64,000 nucleotides of DNA. Origin: Oscillospiraceae bacterium (lineage in GTDB: Bacteria; Bacillota; Clostridia; Oscillospirales; CAG-272). The position numbers and the translations under genes are program-made. Each line of letters opens with the position of its first letter. Within the stretch, counting starts at the first letter, position 1. Of this stretch, positions 25,464-35,125 are shown piece by piece. Location: positions 1-64,000 of the forward strand of contig QAKK01000025.1 in the NCBI GenBank assembly GCA_003343845.1, given 5' to 3'. Under the pieces are notes generated by a model. That model searched no databases, was not told the DNA's origin, and worked only from the letters and a program-made list of their open reading frames with translations.

Positions 25464-26936
25464 TTACTTCTTCCAGCTTTCCGCCGCGAGGCTGAATGCA
25501 GCGTCGGTCTGCGTGAGTGCGGTCTTCGCCGCGTCTGCATGGCTCGCAAAGTTGGACGCGAAGTCCTTCGACCCCTCGCGGAACATGTAGATCAGCTCCT
25601 TGTTGATGTTGGCGGGCTGGATGTACAGCCCGAGGTCATAGGCGCGGGTCGCCGCCATGCGCTCCAGCGTGGCAAGGCTGTCCTCGTCACGGAAATACTG
25701 CCCCGTGAGCGTCTTGTCGTAGTACGCGCCGGTCAAGAGCTGCTTGCCGTAGTAAGCCAGCGCATTCAGCACTGCGCCCGAGCGCTCGGCATCCGCCGCC
25801 GTGAGCGGTACGGTGAAGAGCGTCATATGCCAGGGAGAGGCAACCGTATGGTACTCCGCCTGTGCCTCGTCATACTTCGGATAAGGCAGGATACCGTAGT
25901 CGGTCTCCATATCGCGGTAAGCATCAAGGGACTGCAGTCTGCCCGCGAGGAAGAGCGCACGGTTGCCCGAGAACATATCCATCGCTTCCTTTGAGGTGTA
26001 GCGCTGATAGTTGATGGCATCACCGCCGAAGCAGAAATCGGTGTACTTCGTAAGAACATCTACAATACGCTCACTGCCGGTGAGTGTGAGGTTCAGCGTG
26101 CCGTCGTCCGCAACCTGCACCACGCGCTCGCCGCTGCCCTCAAGGACCGCATAAATCGAGTCGTCCCAGGTGATCAGCCCGAACTTGTCGGACATGTCGT
26201 ATACGCCGTCGCTGTTCAGATCCTCGGTTGCCTGCTTCGCATAGGACGCGAGTGCGTCCATCGTCCACTTTCCATCCTCAACAAGCGTGTAGAAGTTATC
26301 CTCGATGTTGAGATCCGCCTTGACCTGCTTGTTGAACGCAATGACGTTCTGCATCATGTCATCCCAGAAGTCAATGTCGCCCGTGGTGGCAAACAGCAAA
26401 CCGCGGATGGTGAGGTCGCGCGAAGCGCGCTCGTCCCAGAAGTCTTTATCCAGCGTCAGATTTTTGATGCTGCCGAGCTCATAGAGCGAGCCCGCCATGG
26501 CAAGCGGCACGGCATCGTAGGCAGCAATGACCGCCGCATCATAGTCATCGTCTCCCGCCGTGGCGGCAACCATCAGCTTGGTCTTTGCCGAGCCGGTGGT
26601 CCCGTAATCCTCAATATAGTTGAAGGTCACGCCGTAGAGCTCCTCCACCGTCTTCATGCGGCGATAGACTGCCTCGTCCAGCGGCGTGCGCTCGGTCATA
26701 TCGCTGTCTTCAAAGGACTTGAATGCAACATTGGTATTGCAGTTGCCCGAAATGAGCATGGTGAACTCGCCGGAATAGTCGGCGTCCACCGGTACAAATT
26801 CGGGCGCTTCGGTGGTCGCCTCGGTGGAAGCCGTGGTGTTTTCGCTTGTCACGGGTGCGGGCTTTTCGCCGCAAGCGGCAAGGCTTGCCGCAAGGCTTGC
26901 GGCAGCAAGGAACAGTGCAATCTTTCTCTTGAACAT
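25464..26936 (-). CDS. Extracellular solute-binding lipoprotein (ABC type)
   Basis: 490 residues. A lipoprotein signal ends at the lipobox SLAAC with Cys22, followed by a Thr/Glu-rich linker and a large binding-protein fold (family 1 type): DAVIAAYDAVPLAMAGSLYEL, NLTLDKDFWDE, GDIDFWDDMMQN, SNREALFLAGRL-like FSGNRALFLAGRL, and YGILPYPKYDEAQ. Such proteins deliver sugars or oligosaccharides to ABC permeases. No permease or ATPase gene lies in the window, so the partner must be elsewhere. It is 5 nt from the AraC gene and 10 nt from the GH43/SLH gene, so the three are one operon. Confidence 0.9.
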   Translation of the reverse strand: MFKRKIALFLAAASLAASLAACGEKPAPVTSENTTASTEATTEAPEFVPVDADYSGEFTMLISGNCNTNVAFKSFEDSDMTERTPLDEAVYRRMKTVEELYGVTFNYIEDYGTTGSAKTKLMVAATAGDDDYDAAVIAAYDAVPLAMAGSLYELGSIKNLTLDKDFWDERASRDLTIRGLLFATTGDIDFWDDMMQNVIAFNKQVKADLNIEDNFYTLVEDGKWTMDALASYAKQATEDLNSDGVYDMSDKFGLITWDDSIYAVLEGSGERVVQVADDGTLNLTLTGSERIVDVLTKYTDFCFGGDAINYQRYTSKEAMDMFSGNRALFLAGRLQSLDAYRDMETDYGILPYPKYDEAQAEYHTVASPWHMTLFTVPLTAADAERSGAVLNALAYYGKQLLTGAYYDKTLTGQYFRDEDSLATLERMAATRAYDLGLYIQPANINKELIYMFREGSKDFASNFASHADAAKTALTQTDAAFSLAAESWKK

Positions 26937-26941
26937 GTCAT

Positions 26942-27775
26942 TTACCTCTCGTTTCTCTCGGATATTTTGTCGGGGAATCCCCCGTCAATTTCATTTTTTG
27001 CGATCATCTCCCGATACCGGCTCGGCGATACGCCGAAATGCGCCTTGAAGTGCCGGGAGAAATTCATGCAGTCGCCGTAGCCCGCTCTGCGTGCCGCCGA
27101 TGTGACGCTCGCCCCCTCTGCGCTCAGCAGCTCGGCGGCATGCTCCATGCGCACCTCGGCAAGATACTGCTTCGGCGAAGTGCCGGTCTCGCGGCGGAAG
27201 ACCGTGCTGAAATAGCAGCGGTCCAGGTTCAGCGTCCGCGCAATGTCCGAAACGCGGATGGGCTTTGCGTAATTCTCCTCGATATAGCGCTTGGCGGCGG
27301 TGACATAGGGATTCTGCCGTGTGCCGTGCGCCGCCTGCATGCGGATAAGCGCCGCGAAGAGCGCCCACAGCCCCGCGGTGATCGCCTCGCGCGCGCCGTA
27401 CTCCTCTCTGGCGGCATCCAGGCAGTCGGCAAACAGACTGCCGAGCGACGGCGCGGTGATGACATCGGCATCCAGCAGTGCGGGCAGCTCCGTGTCACAG
27501 TAAAAGTTGAGCCAGATATAATGCCACGGATCGGTCTTGTCTGCGGTGTAAACATGCGGGCGGTGCGGCCGCACCACAAAAATCTGTGACGGCATCACAT
27601 CGTAGGTCACGCCGCCGGTGGAAAAGGTGCCCTTGCCCGACACAACGAAATGCAGCATCCAGTACGGACGCGTGAATCCGACCGAAAAGCCGGGCGCACA
27701 CTGCTCCGTACCGCACCAGACCGGGCTGAGACCGGGCAGGCGCTTATCGTCAAAGCGGTAATTCTCACAAAGCAT
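26942..27775 (-). CDS. AraC family transcriptional regulator
   Basis: 277 residues. An N-terminal cupin-like sensor (SVGFTRPYWMLHFVVSGKG, PHRPHVYTADKTDPWHYIWLNF shortened here to HVYTADK) and a C-terminal double HTH: IRVSDIARTLNLDRCYFSTVF, then TGTSPKQYLAEVRMEHAAEL and GYGDCMNFSRHFKAHFGVSP. The ATG at 27775 follows AAAGGAG. It sits inside the operon between the beta-galactosidase and binding-protein genes, so it probably controls this locus in response to a sugar. Confidence 0.93.
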   Translation of the reverse strand: MLCENYRFDDKRLPGLSPVWCGTEQCAPGFSVGFTRPYWMLHFVVSGKGTFSTGGVTYDVMPSQIFVVRPHRPHVYTADKTDPWHYIWLNFYCDTELPALLDADVITAPSLGSLFADCLDAAREEYGAREAITAGLWALFAALIRMQAAHGTRQNPYVTAAKRYIEENYAKPIRVSDIARTLNLDRCYFSTVFRRETGTSPKQYLAEVRMEHAAELLSAEGASVTSAARRAGYGDCMNFSRHFKAHFGVSPSRYREMIAKNEIDGGFPDKISERNER

Positions 27776-27853
27776 GGCGTTCTCCTTTATTTCTGTTGCA
27801 GCAGTGAATCGGACATTTGCCGCTGTCGGCAGCCGCAATTCCGGCAATTCTGC

Positions 27854-30800
27854 CTACAGCACTTCGTCCACGCGGCAGGGGGTCAGCGTCACGCTGAGGC
27901 GGTGCTTGCCTGCCTTCAGCTGGTAGGCTTCGTCCAGCATCGGACCGCAGGCATAGGAGCCGCAGCCGCTTTGGAATGCATCAAGATGCAGATAGGTGAA
28001 AGGCTCAGGCGTGAGCTCATGCACATAGCACGCATCGCGCAGCTGCGCATCGCTGTAGTGCGACGCACCCATGGAGAAGGGTGCATCCGTGCGCGTGACG
28101 AGCAGTCCCGCGCCGTCGGTGGTCGTAAGGGAAACAAACTGCGTATCAAAGTGCGCACCGTTCTCCTGCGGACGCAGGTAGGGCTCGAAATTGTCCGTGA
28201 CGGTCGTTAAAAACCGTCCGAGGCGCGCCGCAAGGTGCTTGTCGATGTAGCTTTCCATCGGTCCGTAGCCGAAATAGCGCAGGTTTTCAAGCGTCGGGAC
28301 AAGCGGCAGGCAGAGCCCGAGGCGCGGGTAAAAACGCACGCCGCCATCCGGGATGTCTGCGTCCATGGTGACGGTCAGCTTGCCGTCCGCCGCCGCGCGA
28401 TAGGTGACGCGAGCACGGAGCAGCTCCTTGCCGTCCGCCACAAGGCGCAGCGCCGCCGCGCAGGTGACGGCGGTCTTCGCCGCGCGCACCGTGAAGCTGT
28501 CGCAGACCTCGGCGGCGCAGTGAATGCCGAGCGCATCCCAGCTCGGACGGAGTTTGCGGTCATTGTCCATCGGTGCGCGGCTGAGCGCAAGCGTGAGGGG
28601 CGCATCGAGGAGCACCGTGCCATCCGCCGTGATGCCTGTGAGCGCGCCGCGTGTGCGGTCAAAGCGGTAGACCGTCTCCCCGACCGTCACGGTGACGGTC
28701 TCCCCGCTTTCCTTGACATGCGGTGCGCGCGCCGTGCGGCGCACCTCCGGCAGCGCCGCGTCGGCGCAAAGGACAAACTGTGCATGCCCGAGCAGCGTGC
28801 CCAAGGGGACGAGCGGCGTTTCGCGGCAGGCGTGCATCTCAAAATTGACGGTCAGCGCACCCCCCGCCGCAGGCAGCGTCAGCGCAAATTCGACCGCGCC
28901 GCGCGGTGCGACTGCGCCGAGGTCCGGCATGCCGGAGTCAACGGTGACCCCGTCCCGCTCAATACGGTAGGTGATGGCGATATCCGACGTGTCGGTGAAG
29001 TCGCGCAGATTTTCAAAACGGAAGACACCTGCCGCCGCGTCCGCCGCGGTGATGCGGAAGGGCTTCTGCGCCTCGCGCAGCTCGTACATGCCGGTGTGCA
29101 GGCGGCGGTCGGGATAAACCAGACCGTCCATGCAGAAGTTTCCCGCGTTCGGCGTATCGCCGAAGCTGCCGCCGTAGCCGTACTTCGGGTGCTGCACATC
29201 GCCGTCCAGCAGGGCGGCGTGGTCGCAGAACTCCCACACGCAGCCGCCGAAGAAGCGGTCGTCGGCATAGATCGCGTCCCAGTATGCGGCAAAGTCGCCG
29301 GGACCGTTGCCCATGGCGTGGCAGTATTCACAGAGGAAGACGGGATAGCGGGCGCGGTCGTCCGCAAGATAAGCCTTGATCTTCGGCACGGACGCATACA
29401 TATAGCTCTCGACATCCGCGATGTCGTAAAGCTCGGGACGGTCGGGGTGCTTTGCCCGATAATCCGCGTTGCCGCCCTCGTAGTGGAGCAGGCGCGACGT
29501 GTCATGACGGCGGAAATACGCCGCCATGGCGGCGTGGTTGCGCCCGAGGCCCGACTCATTGCCGAGCGACCAGACAATGACCGACGGATGATTCTTGTCC
29601 CGCTCGTACAGCCGCGCGGCGCGGTCGAGATATGCCGCCTCCCACGCGGGGCTGTCCGAGAGGAAGTCCCAGCCGTATTTTTCGATATAGGCAAACCCGT
29701 GCGTCTCGATGTCCGTCTCGTCGACGAGGTAGAAGCCGTATTTGTCGCACAGTCCGGGCAGGCGCGGGTCGGGCGGATAGTGGCTGGTGCGGATCATGTT
29801 GACGTGATTCTGCTTGCAGATCGTGAGGTCGCGGAGCATCGCGTCCATCGGCGTGGCATAGCCGAGGATCGGGCTGCTGTCATGGCGGTTGACGCCGCGC
29901 GCCTTCACCGGCTTGCCGTTCAGCAGCACCACGCGGTCGCGCACCTCGATGCGGCGCGCGCCGAGGGGCAGCGCGATGTGCTCCTTGCCGTTTTCAAGGC
30001 AGAGGTAATACAGGTTCGGGGTCTCGCTCGACCAGAGGGCGGGATCGCGGAGGATGAAGGTGACGGTCTTGCCGTCGCGGCGCGCCCAGGCGCCGCTGTC
30101 CGCGCCGGAGGCGGTGCAGAGGCGCGCGGTCGCGTTCTTTTGCAGCACGCCGTCAAAGGTCACGGTGAAGATCGCCGTGCCGAAGTCGTCCGCAAGCTCG
30201 CAGCCAACCGTGATGTCGCGCACGCGGCGGCGGTCGCGGAAGAGCAGATAGACCTCGCGGAAGATGCCCGCCGCGCGGAACATGTCCTGATCCTCAAGGT
30301 AGGAGCCGGTGGAATACTTGATAACCAGCACGCGCAGCTCGTTTTCGCCGCCTTTCAGCTTGTCGGTCACGCAGAACTCGGAGATGCCGTGCGACACCTC
30401 GCTGTAACCGACAAATTCGCCGTTGAGCCAGACATAGAAGCAGGAGGAGACGCCCTCAAAGGTGAGCATGGCGTCCTTGCCTGCGGATTCTCCCGCATCG
30501 ACCGTGAAGCGGCGGCTGTACATGCCGCAGGGGTTGTCGGCTGGCAGGTGCGGCGGGTCGCAGGGGAAGGGATACTCGGTATTGGTGTAGTTCGGCTTGT
30601 TGTAGCGCAGCGTGTTCTCCCAGGAGCGGGGCACCTCGATACGGTCGGCGGGCAGGGCGTCGATCGCGGCAAAGTCGAGGTCGGCGACCGCATCCGGCGA
30701 CGGGAAGAAACGGAAGTCCCACGTGCCGACGAGAGACTTGAAGAAGGCGCTTTCGTTGCGATTGTCGCCGAGCGCACCCTCGCGCGTGTCAAAGGGGATG

Positions 30801-30874
30801 AAGTAGGCGTGCGGCGCTTCGCACCCGACATGCAGCACGGTCGGGTCGGCAAAATAGGGCTCAAATAAAGACAT
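27854..30874 (-). CDS. Beta-galactosidase, glycoside hydrolase family 2 (LacZ type)
   Basis: 1006 residues, full length for LacZ-type GH2. Order: sugar-binding jelly roll (VPRSWENTLRYNKPNYTN, YSRRFTVD), immunoglobulin-like domain, TIM barrel and a C-terminal Bgal small-chain domain. The acid/base Glu lies in WSLGNESGLG (about residue 440) and the nucleophile Glu in FLCEYCHAMGN (about 513). MIRTSHYPPDPRLPGLCDKYG also matches. No signal peptide, so it acts inside the cell. The ATG at 30874 follows AAAAAGGAG. It hydrolyses terminal beta-galactosides, or possibly beta-arabinosides/glucuronides in this subfamily. Confidence 0.95.
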   Translation of the reverse strand: MSLFEPYFADPTVLHVGCEAPHAYFIPFDTREGALGDNRNESAFFKSLVGTWDFRFFPSPDAVADLDFAAIDALPADRIEVPRSWENTLRYNKPNYTNTEYPFPCDPPHLPADNPCGMYSRRFTVDAGESAGKDAMLTFEGVSSCFYVWLNGEFVGYSEVSHGISEFCVTDKLKGGENELRVLVIKYSTGSYLEDQDMFRAAGIFREVYLLFRDRRRVRDITVGCELADDFGTAIFTVTFDGVLQKNATARLCTASGADSGAWARRDGKTVTFILRDPALWSSETPNLYYLCLENGKEHIALPLGARRIEVRDRVVLLNGKPVKARGVNRHDSSPILGYATPMDAMLRDLTICKQNHVNMIRTSHYPPDPRLPGLCDKYGFYLVDETDIETHGFAYIEKYGWDFLSDSPAWEAAYLDRAARLYERDKNHPSVIVWSLGNESGLGRNHAAMAAYFRRHDTSRLLHYEGGNADYRAKHPDRPELYDIADVESYMYASVPKIKAYLADDRARYPVFLCEYCHAMGNGPGDFAAYWDAIYADDRFFGGCVWEFCDHAALLDGDVQHPKYGYGGSFGDTPNAGNFCMDGLVYPDRRLHTGMYELREAQKPFRITAADAAAGVFRFENLRDFTDTSDIAITYRIERDGVTVDSGMPDLGAVAPRGAVEFALTLPAAGGALTVNFEMHACRETPLVPLGTLLGHAQFVLCADAALPEVRRTARAPHVKESGETVTVTVGETVYRFDRTRGALTGITADGTVLLDAPLTLALSRAPMDNDRKLRPSWDALGIHCAAEVCDSFTVRAAKTAVTCAAALRLVADGKELLRARVTYRAAADGKLTVTMDADIPDGGVRFYPRLGLCLPLVPTLENLRYFGYGPMESYIDKHLAARLGRFLTTVTDNFEPYLRPQENGAHFDTQFVSLTTTDGAGLLVTRTDAPFSMGASHYSDAQLRDACYVHELTPEPFTYLHLDAFQSGCGSYACGPMLDEAYQLKAGKHRLSVTLTPCRVDEVL

Positions 30875-30941
30875 ATGGTCGCTCCTTTTTGAGGTTGTAT
30901 ATAAATGCAGGTTTTTTATTGGTGAGATTCGGATCATGTCG

Positions 30942-31000
30942 GGCTTCCGCAAGGGGGGAGGCTAATACGCGGCGGGAGACAGCCGGCGCCCTACGGTTTG
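30942..31000. repeat. A+E repeat at the end of the six-hairpin gene
   Basis: gcttccgcaaggggggaggc (A-type) then gcggcgggagacagccggcgcc and ctacggtttg (E-type). The stop codon and last residues of the 30991-33048 gene lie in it. It separates two genes of one operon. Confidence 0.75.
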
Positions 31001-33048
31001 CACGCATTCTCCTCTACCTGAAACAGCGCGTGATCAAAGCCGAGGGTATGGATGGCATAGAGCCGATAGGCGTTGACCCAGGAAATGAGCCAGTTATTGA
31101 AATGCCCGCGCTCCTCCACCGGGCGATAGCGCGTCCAGCGGCAGCCGAAGAACGCCTCGTTCTGCCCGCCGCGCGGGCGCAGCGTACCATTGATGACCGT
31201 TTTGTCATCGAGCGCGATGCAGAGCGTGGCATTGTGCCAGAGTGCGCGTGCGCGGGCAAACCACCGCGCGTCACCCGTGGCGCGCCACAGGCGGACAAAC
31301 TCGGGCGCGGCAAGCGAGCCCCAGGAATCAATGGCATGATGCTGCACCGAGACCGCCGTGCCGCCCCGCGTGTGATACCCGTAGCGGGCAAAATCCGAGG
31401 TCGCGGGGTAGAGCGCGTCGTATCGGTACGTCCAGGAATCGAAATAGTATGCGCACATTTCGGCGCGCGTGCGGTACGCGGCGTCGCCGGTCTCGTCAAA
31501 GAGGTCGAGCGCGGCGCGAAAGAGCGGCCAGACCGTCTCCTTATCCACCGACGCGCAGTCGATCGCCCCTGCGGTCAGCGAGAAGGCGTCGAGGTCGCGC
31601 CGGGCATAGAAATCAAACCCGCGCACGGCGCAGTCGAGATACTTTTTCGCCCCGGTCGCGCGGTAGACCTCGATCAGGGCGGGCAGCGCAAATGCGCCGA
31701 TCGTGCCGGTCGCGTCAAAGCTCGAACCGTCGAAGCGGTACGCCTTGCCGAAGCCGTTTTCTTCATCGAAGTGTTCGCAGAAGAAGTCACAGGTGCGGCG
31801 CGCAAAGGCGAGGTAATCCGGGCGGTCGATGCCCGCGCCGCGCAGGAGCATATAGCAGCGCGCGAAGGACGCCGCGCCCCAGCCGAGGTTGCAGAGCTCG
31901 GGATACCACCCTTTGCCGCCCTTGTTCGTGCCGCCGGGAATGTGGAAGTTGGCTAAGATCTTCGTATCCGACACAGCGGGGCGCCATGCGGGTTCGCCGG
32001 GCGCGGGATACCACTCGTAATGCGCGAGGAACAGCCCGTTTTCCGCCTGCTTCTCCGCCCAGGCATCGAGGTTTTCAAGCGCCGCATCGAGGAAATGCCG
32101 CTCCCCCGTGCGCAGATACTCGCAGATGTAAAGCTGGCTGTTCAGAGCGCCCTGCCCTGCCCAGCCGATCTCAAACGAAGCGGCGGGCGGCGCAAAGACG
32201 GGTGCGCCGAAGTCGGCGCGGCGCGCGGACGCAAAGAGTCCTCGCCCGCGGTATTCGCGCCGCAGACTGCCGATGTAGTCGATGCCCGCATCCCACAGCG
32301 TGCGCGCATCGGTCACGGGCGGCAGGTCGGGGTTATGCAGTTCGTCCAGCCGGTCGATGAGGCTTGCCATGCCGAAGTTCTTCCACTTCGGCGCGCCGAC
32401 AAAGATATAAAAGGTAAAGATCTTTTCCTCGCCCGGCGCAAAGGCGAGAAAGGTTTCATACGGCGCCGTCAGCGTATCGGTGTTCGTATAGGAATACGGA
32501 GATTCAATATAGGGATAATACAGATGATGATCGAGGCTGCCGTCCGGATTCTCGGTGAGAGACACCGAGGAGACCAGCGAGGTCTCATCCGTGTCCGCGG
32601 CAAACAGCGCGACGACGCGGGACGCATCCTCGGTGAGCGAGCAGGACGGGATGCCGGTGCGGTCGTAGGCGAAGATCCAGGGCTTGCCGTCCTTTGCAAA
32701 GCCGTGCGGATAGTTGCCGCCGCCCGGATTGCCGTTGTAATTCACGCAGGGAATCACATAATGGTCCCGGACAAAGGCGTCCCGCAGCGTCGTCCGCAGC
32801 TGTATGCGGCGGTCGCCGTCCGTGGTGTTGCGCACGCAGCGCGTGACGCGGCAAAGTCCGCCGCCGAGGTCCGCCGCGCGCTCCCGCACGGCAAAGCCAT
32901 GTCCTATATATGTACCGTCCGCCGCCGCGGCAAGCGGCAGCATTTCACCGCCGTCCGTGCGCACGGCAGGGGGCAGCAGCGCGGCAAACGCCGCACCGTG
33001 TGCGTCGGACAGCCCAAAGTCCGCGCCGCGCTTTCCGAAAACCAACAT
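30991..33048 (-). CDS. Putative six-hairpin glycosidase-like protein
   Basis: 685 residues, no signal peptide. The N-terminal ~250 residues look beta-rich (LCRVTRCVRNTTDGDRRIQ, PCVNYNGNPGGGNYPHGF), and the C-terminal ~430 show repeated helix pairs typical of an (alpha/alpha)6 barrel (LNSQLYICEYLRTGERHFLD; GTIGAFALPALIEVYRATGA; YDALYPATSDFARYGYHTRGG). I cannot place it in a numbered GH family. It is the first gene of the glycan locus, behind the promoter at 33118-33146, so a cytoplasmic role in oligosaccharide breakdown is likely. Its end is encoded by a repeat. Confidence 0.6.
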   Translation of the reverse strand: MLVFGKRGADFGLSDAHGAAFAALLPPAVRTDGGEMLPLAAAADGTYIGHGFAVRERAADLGGGLCRVTRCVRNTTDGDRRIQLRTTLRDAFVRDHYVIPCVNYNGNPGGGNYPHGFAKDGKPWIFAYDRTGIPSCSLTEDASRVVALFAADTDETSLVSSVSLTENPDGSLDHHLYYPYIESPYSYTNTDTLTAPYETFLAFAPGEEKIFTFYIFVGAPKWKNFGMASLIDRLDELHNPDLPPVTDARTLWDAGIDYIGSLRREYRGRGLFASARRADFGAPVFAPPAASFEIGWAGQGALNSQLYICEYLRTGERHFLDAALENLDAWAEKQAENGLFLAHYEWYPAPGEPAWRPAVSDTKILANFHIPGGTNKGGKGWYPELCNLGWGAASFARCYMLLRGAGIDRPDYLAFARRTCDFFCEHFDEENGFGKAYRFDGSSFDATGTIGAFALPALIEVYRATGAKKYLDCAVRGFDFYARRDLDAFSLTAGAIDCASVDKETVWPLFRAALDLFDETGDAAYRTRAEMCAYYFDSWTYRYDALYPATSDFARYGYHTRGGTAVSVQHHAIDSWGSLAAPEFVRLWRATGDARWFARARALWHNATLCIALDDKTVINGTLRPRGGQNEAFFGCRWTRYRPVEERGHFNNWLISWVNAYRLYAIHTLGFDHALFQVEENACKP

Positions 33049-33117
33049 CTATACCTCCGATCTGTTTTAGCGAAAACTGTCGTTTGTGCCAAAACGATCT
33101 GCTTATTTTTCAGTTTC

Positions 33118-33146
33118 ATTATGCGGTTTGGCGCATGAAATGTCAA
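33118..33146 (-). promoter_or_regulatory. Promoter of the glycan-use operon
   Basis: On the minus strand TTGACA (33146-33141), 17 nt, CATAAT (33123-33118), about 70 nt before the first start codon. It is probably the site where the AraC protein acts. The remainder of the 33049-33611 gap holds the repeat at 33308-33448 and the dagK-side promoter; nothing else is seen. Confidence 0.75.
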
Positions 33147-33307
33147 CCGCAAACCCATTATACCACAGATACAGGCGGCATGACACAACAAACAGACATG
33201 CGCATTCAGCCCTTTTGTGTGAAAATCGACGCGCACATCGCACAAAAAGCGTGTTTTACAAGATGCCTCGCGGATTTGTACGGATTTGTCCGTTTGTGTG
33301 TGAGGAT

Positions 33308-33448
33308 GGGACGCGGCGGGAGCGCGCCCCCGCCCTACGGTGTGTACACATCTTCCGCAATCTGTAGGGGCGACTGGAGGAGTTTTGCAGAGAGCAAGAC
33401 TCCTTTCGTCACGCTTCGCGTGTCACCTCCCTCATTGAGGGAGGTGAA
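33308..33448. repeat. E-type and hairpin repeat block
   Basis: gcggcgggagcgcgcccccgcc + ctacggtgtg (E-type), tgtaggggcgac (half of an F-type element), cgcttcgcg, and a strong hairpin cacctccctca/tgagggaggtg at 33424-33446. Confidence 0.7.
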
Positions 33449-33527
33449 AGATAGATTACACACGGATGCGGACACGCGAAAACATGGATTTGCAGCATTT
33501 CTCCCCCTTTTCTTGTTCGACGCGGGC

Positions 33528-33556
33528 TTGCTTTTTTCGACGGCATATGCTATACT
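33528..33556 (+). promoter_or_regulatory. Promoter of the lipid-kinase operon
   Basis: TTGCTT (33528-33533), 17-nt spacer, TATACT (33551-33556); the kinase gene starts 56 nt downstream after AAAGGAAA. Confidence 0.75.
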
Positions 33557-33611
33557 GTAATTTGGATATTTGGCGGATGTCCGCCAATCTCACGCGAAAG
33601 GAAAACGCGCG

Positions 33612-34547
33612 ATGAAGCATGTGTTTATTCTCAACCCGAAAGCAGGCAGCGGCGCACACCTCGACGAGACGCGCGCAGCGATCCGCAGCCTCGACGGCGA
33701 CGTGACCCTCTACGAGACCAAGGCGCCGAAGGACGCGACGCGGTACATACGCACATGGTGCGAAAGCCATACTGAAGATGTACGGTTCTACGCCTGCGGC
33801 GGGGATGGCACGATCAAAGAGGTTGCAGAGGGTATCCTCGGCTTTCCGCAGGCAAGCATGTCCTGCTTTCCCATCGGGAGCGGCAACGACTTTGTGAAAT
33901 ACTACGGCGGGAGCGCGCGCTTTGCCGACCTCGCGGCGCTGACCGCGGCGGACACGCTGCCCGTGGACATGATCACGCTCGGCGACGAATATTCTGTAAA
34001 CGTGTGCAACTTCGGCTTTGACGCAGCGGTTGCCGACACGATGAACCGCGTGCGCCGCCTGCCGCTTGTCGGCGGGAAGAACGCCTACACCACCGGCATT
34101 CTGCGCGCCCTCGTCACCGCGCGGCGCAACCGCTGCGACATCTATGCCGACGGCGAAAAGCTGACCGGCAAAGCCTTTCTGCTCTGCACGGTCGCCAACG
34201 GCGCCTACGTCGGCGGCGCCTACCGCTGCGCGCCCCGCGCGAAAAACGACGACGGCAAGATGGAAGTATGCGTGATGAAGCCGATGACGCTTGTCTCGTT
34301 TCTCCGCCTGATGGGACCCTACCGGCGGGGCGAGCATCTGGACGACCCCCGCTTTGCAAAATACATGACCTACCGGCGCGCCTCGCGCGTGGAGGTCGTC
34401 GGGGAGAAGCCTTTCCCCGTTTCGCTGGACGGCGAGATCATCCGCACCGCGCACTTCACCTGCGAGGTGCTGCCCGGCGCGCTGCGCTTTGCCGTGCCGC
34501 CCGCATATACGGAGGCAGACGCGGCGGCGCCCGTTCCCGCGTCCTGA
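33612..34547 (+). CDS. Diacylglycerol/lipid kinase (YegS/DagK family)
   Basis: 311 residues. This family phosphorylates diacylglycerol or related lipids with ATP; in Firmicutes DgkB recycles diacylglycerol released during lipoteichoic acid synthesis. Motifs: NPKAGSG near the N-terminus, the glycine loop YACGGDGTIKEVAEGI and FPIGSGNDFVKYYG, plus a C-terminal beta-sandwich ending VSLDGEI. The ATG at 33612 follows AAAGGAAA. It begins a run with an acyltransferase-like and a PAP2 gene, suggesting a lipid pathway. Confidence 0.92.
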   Translation: MKHVFILNPKAGSGAHLDETRAAIRSLDGDVTLYETKAPKDATRYIRTWCESHTEDVRFYACGGDGTIKEVAEGILGFPQASMSCFPIGSGNDFVKYYGGSARFADLAALTAADTLPVDMITLGDEYSVNVCNFGFDAAVADTMNRVRRLPLVGGKNAYTTGILRALVTARRNRCDIYADGEKLTGKAFLLCTVANGAYVGGAYRCAPRAKNDDGKMEVCVMKPMTLVSFLRLMGPYRRGEHLDDPRFAKYMTYRRASRVEVVGEKPFPVSLDGEIIRTAHFTCEVLPGALRFAVPPAYTEADAAAPVPAS

Positions 34548-34596
34548 CCTTTTTTCAAAGATCCCGGACAAAAAACGACACAAAGGAGACGGAAAT

Positions 34597-35103
34597 ATGG
34601 AGTTGCTTTATACGCTGCTGCTCGCGATCTTTCTCGCAGTTGCCTCGCACTATATCGGGCAGATGCTGCCGCGCGAATCCTTTGATGCCGACCGATTTCC
34701 CTACCGGCCCTTCGCCTTTGAGAAAAACGGCAGCATCTACCGCCGCATCGGCGTACACAAATGGATGGACATGGTGCCGGATATGAGCCGCGTGATGGAC
34801 GACATGATTCCCAAGAAGCTGCACGCCGGCATGACCGCCGAGGACGTGCGCGTGCTGATCCGCGAGACCTGTGTTGCCGAGCATGTGCATTTCATGCTGT
34901 GCGTGGTCTTTCTCTTTGTCTCCCGCTTCTGGGAGGACAACACCTGGATCTTCTTCTGGGGCATCTATGCCGTCTGCAACCTGCCCTTCATCATCATCCA
35001 GCGCTACAACCGACCGATGCTCGTCCGCCTGCTCCGCCGCATGGAGGCACGGGAGAGCCGCCTCGCCGCCTCGCGCGGCGACGACGCCGTCACCGAACCC
35101 TAA
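34597..35103 (+). CDS. CrtO-type acyltransferase-like membrane protein
   Basis: 168 residues. It resembles the glycosyl-4,4'-diaponeurosporenoate acyltransferase (CrtO) family of staphyloxanthin synthesis: YRRIGVHKWMDMVPDMSR, LIRETCVAEHVHF and a C-terminal NLPFIIIQRYNRPMLVRLL. Membrane segments lie at about 2-20 (LLYTLLLAIFLAVASHYIG) and 105-140. No carotenoid genes are in the window, so the acyl acceptor is likely a different glycolipid; the family also occurs in non-pigmented Firmicutes. AAAGGAG precedes the ATG. Confidence 0.75.
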   Translation: MELLYTLLLAIFLAVASHYIGQMLPRESFDADRFPYRPFAFEKNGSIYRRIGVHKWMDMVPDMSRVMDDMIPKKLHAGMTAEDVRVLIRETCVAEHVHFMLCVVFLFVSRFWEDNTWIFFWGIYAVCNLPFIIIQRYNRPMLVRLLRRMEARESRLAASRGDDAVTEP

Positions 35104-35125
35104 ACGAAAGGACCCCTTTTTCCCT

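Noticed and set aside
28235..30868. 877-residue open frame on the plus strand
   Set aside because: Antisense to the GH2 beta-galactosidase with intact catalytic motifs; the translation shows no domain.
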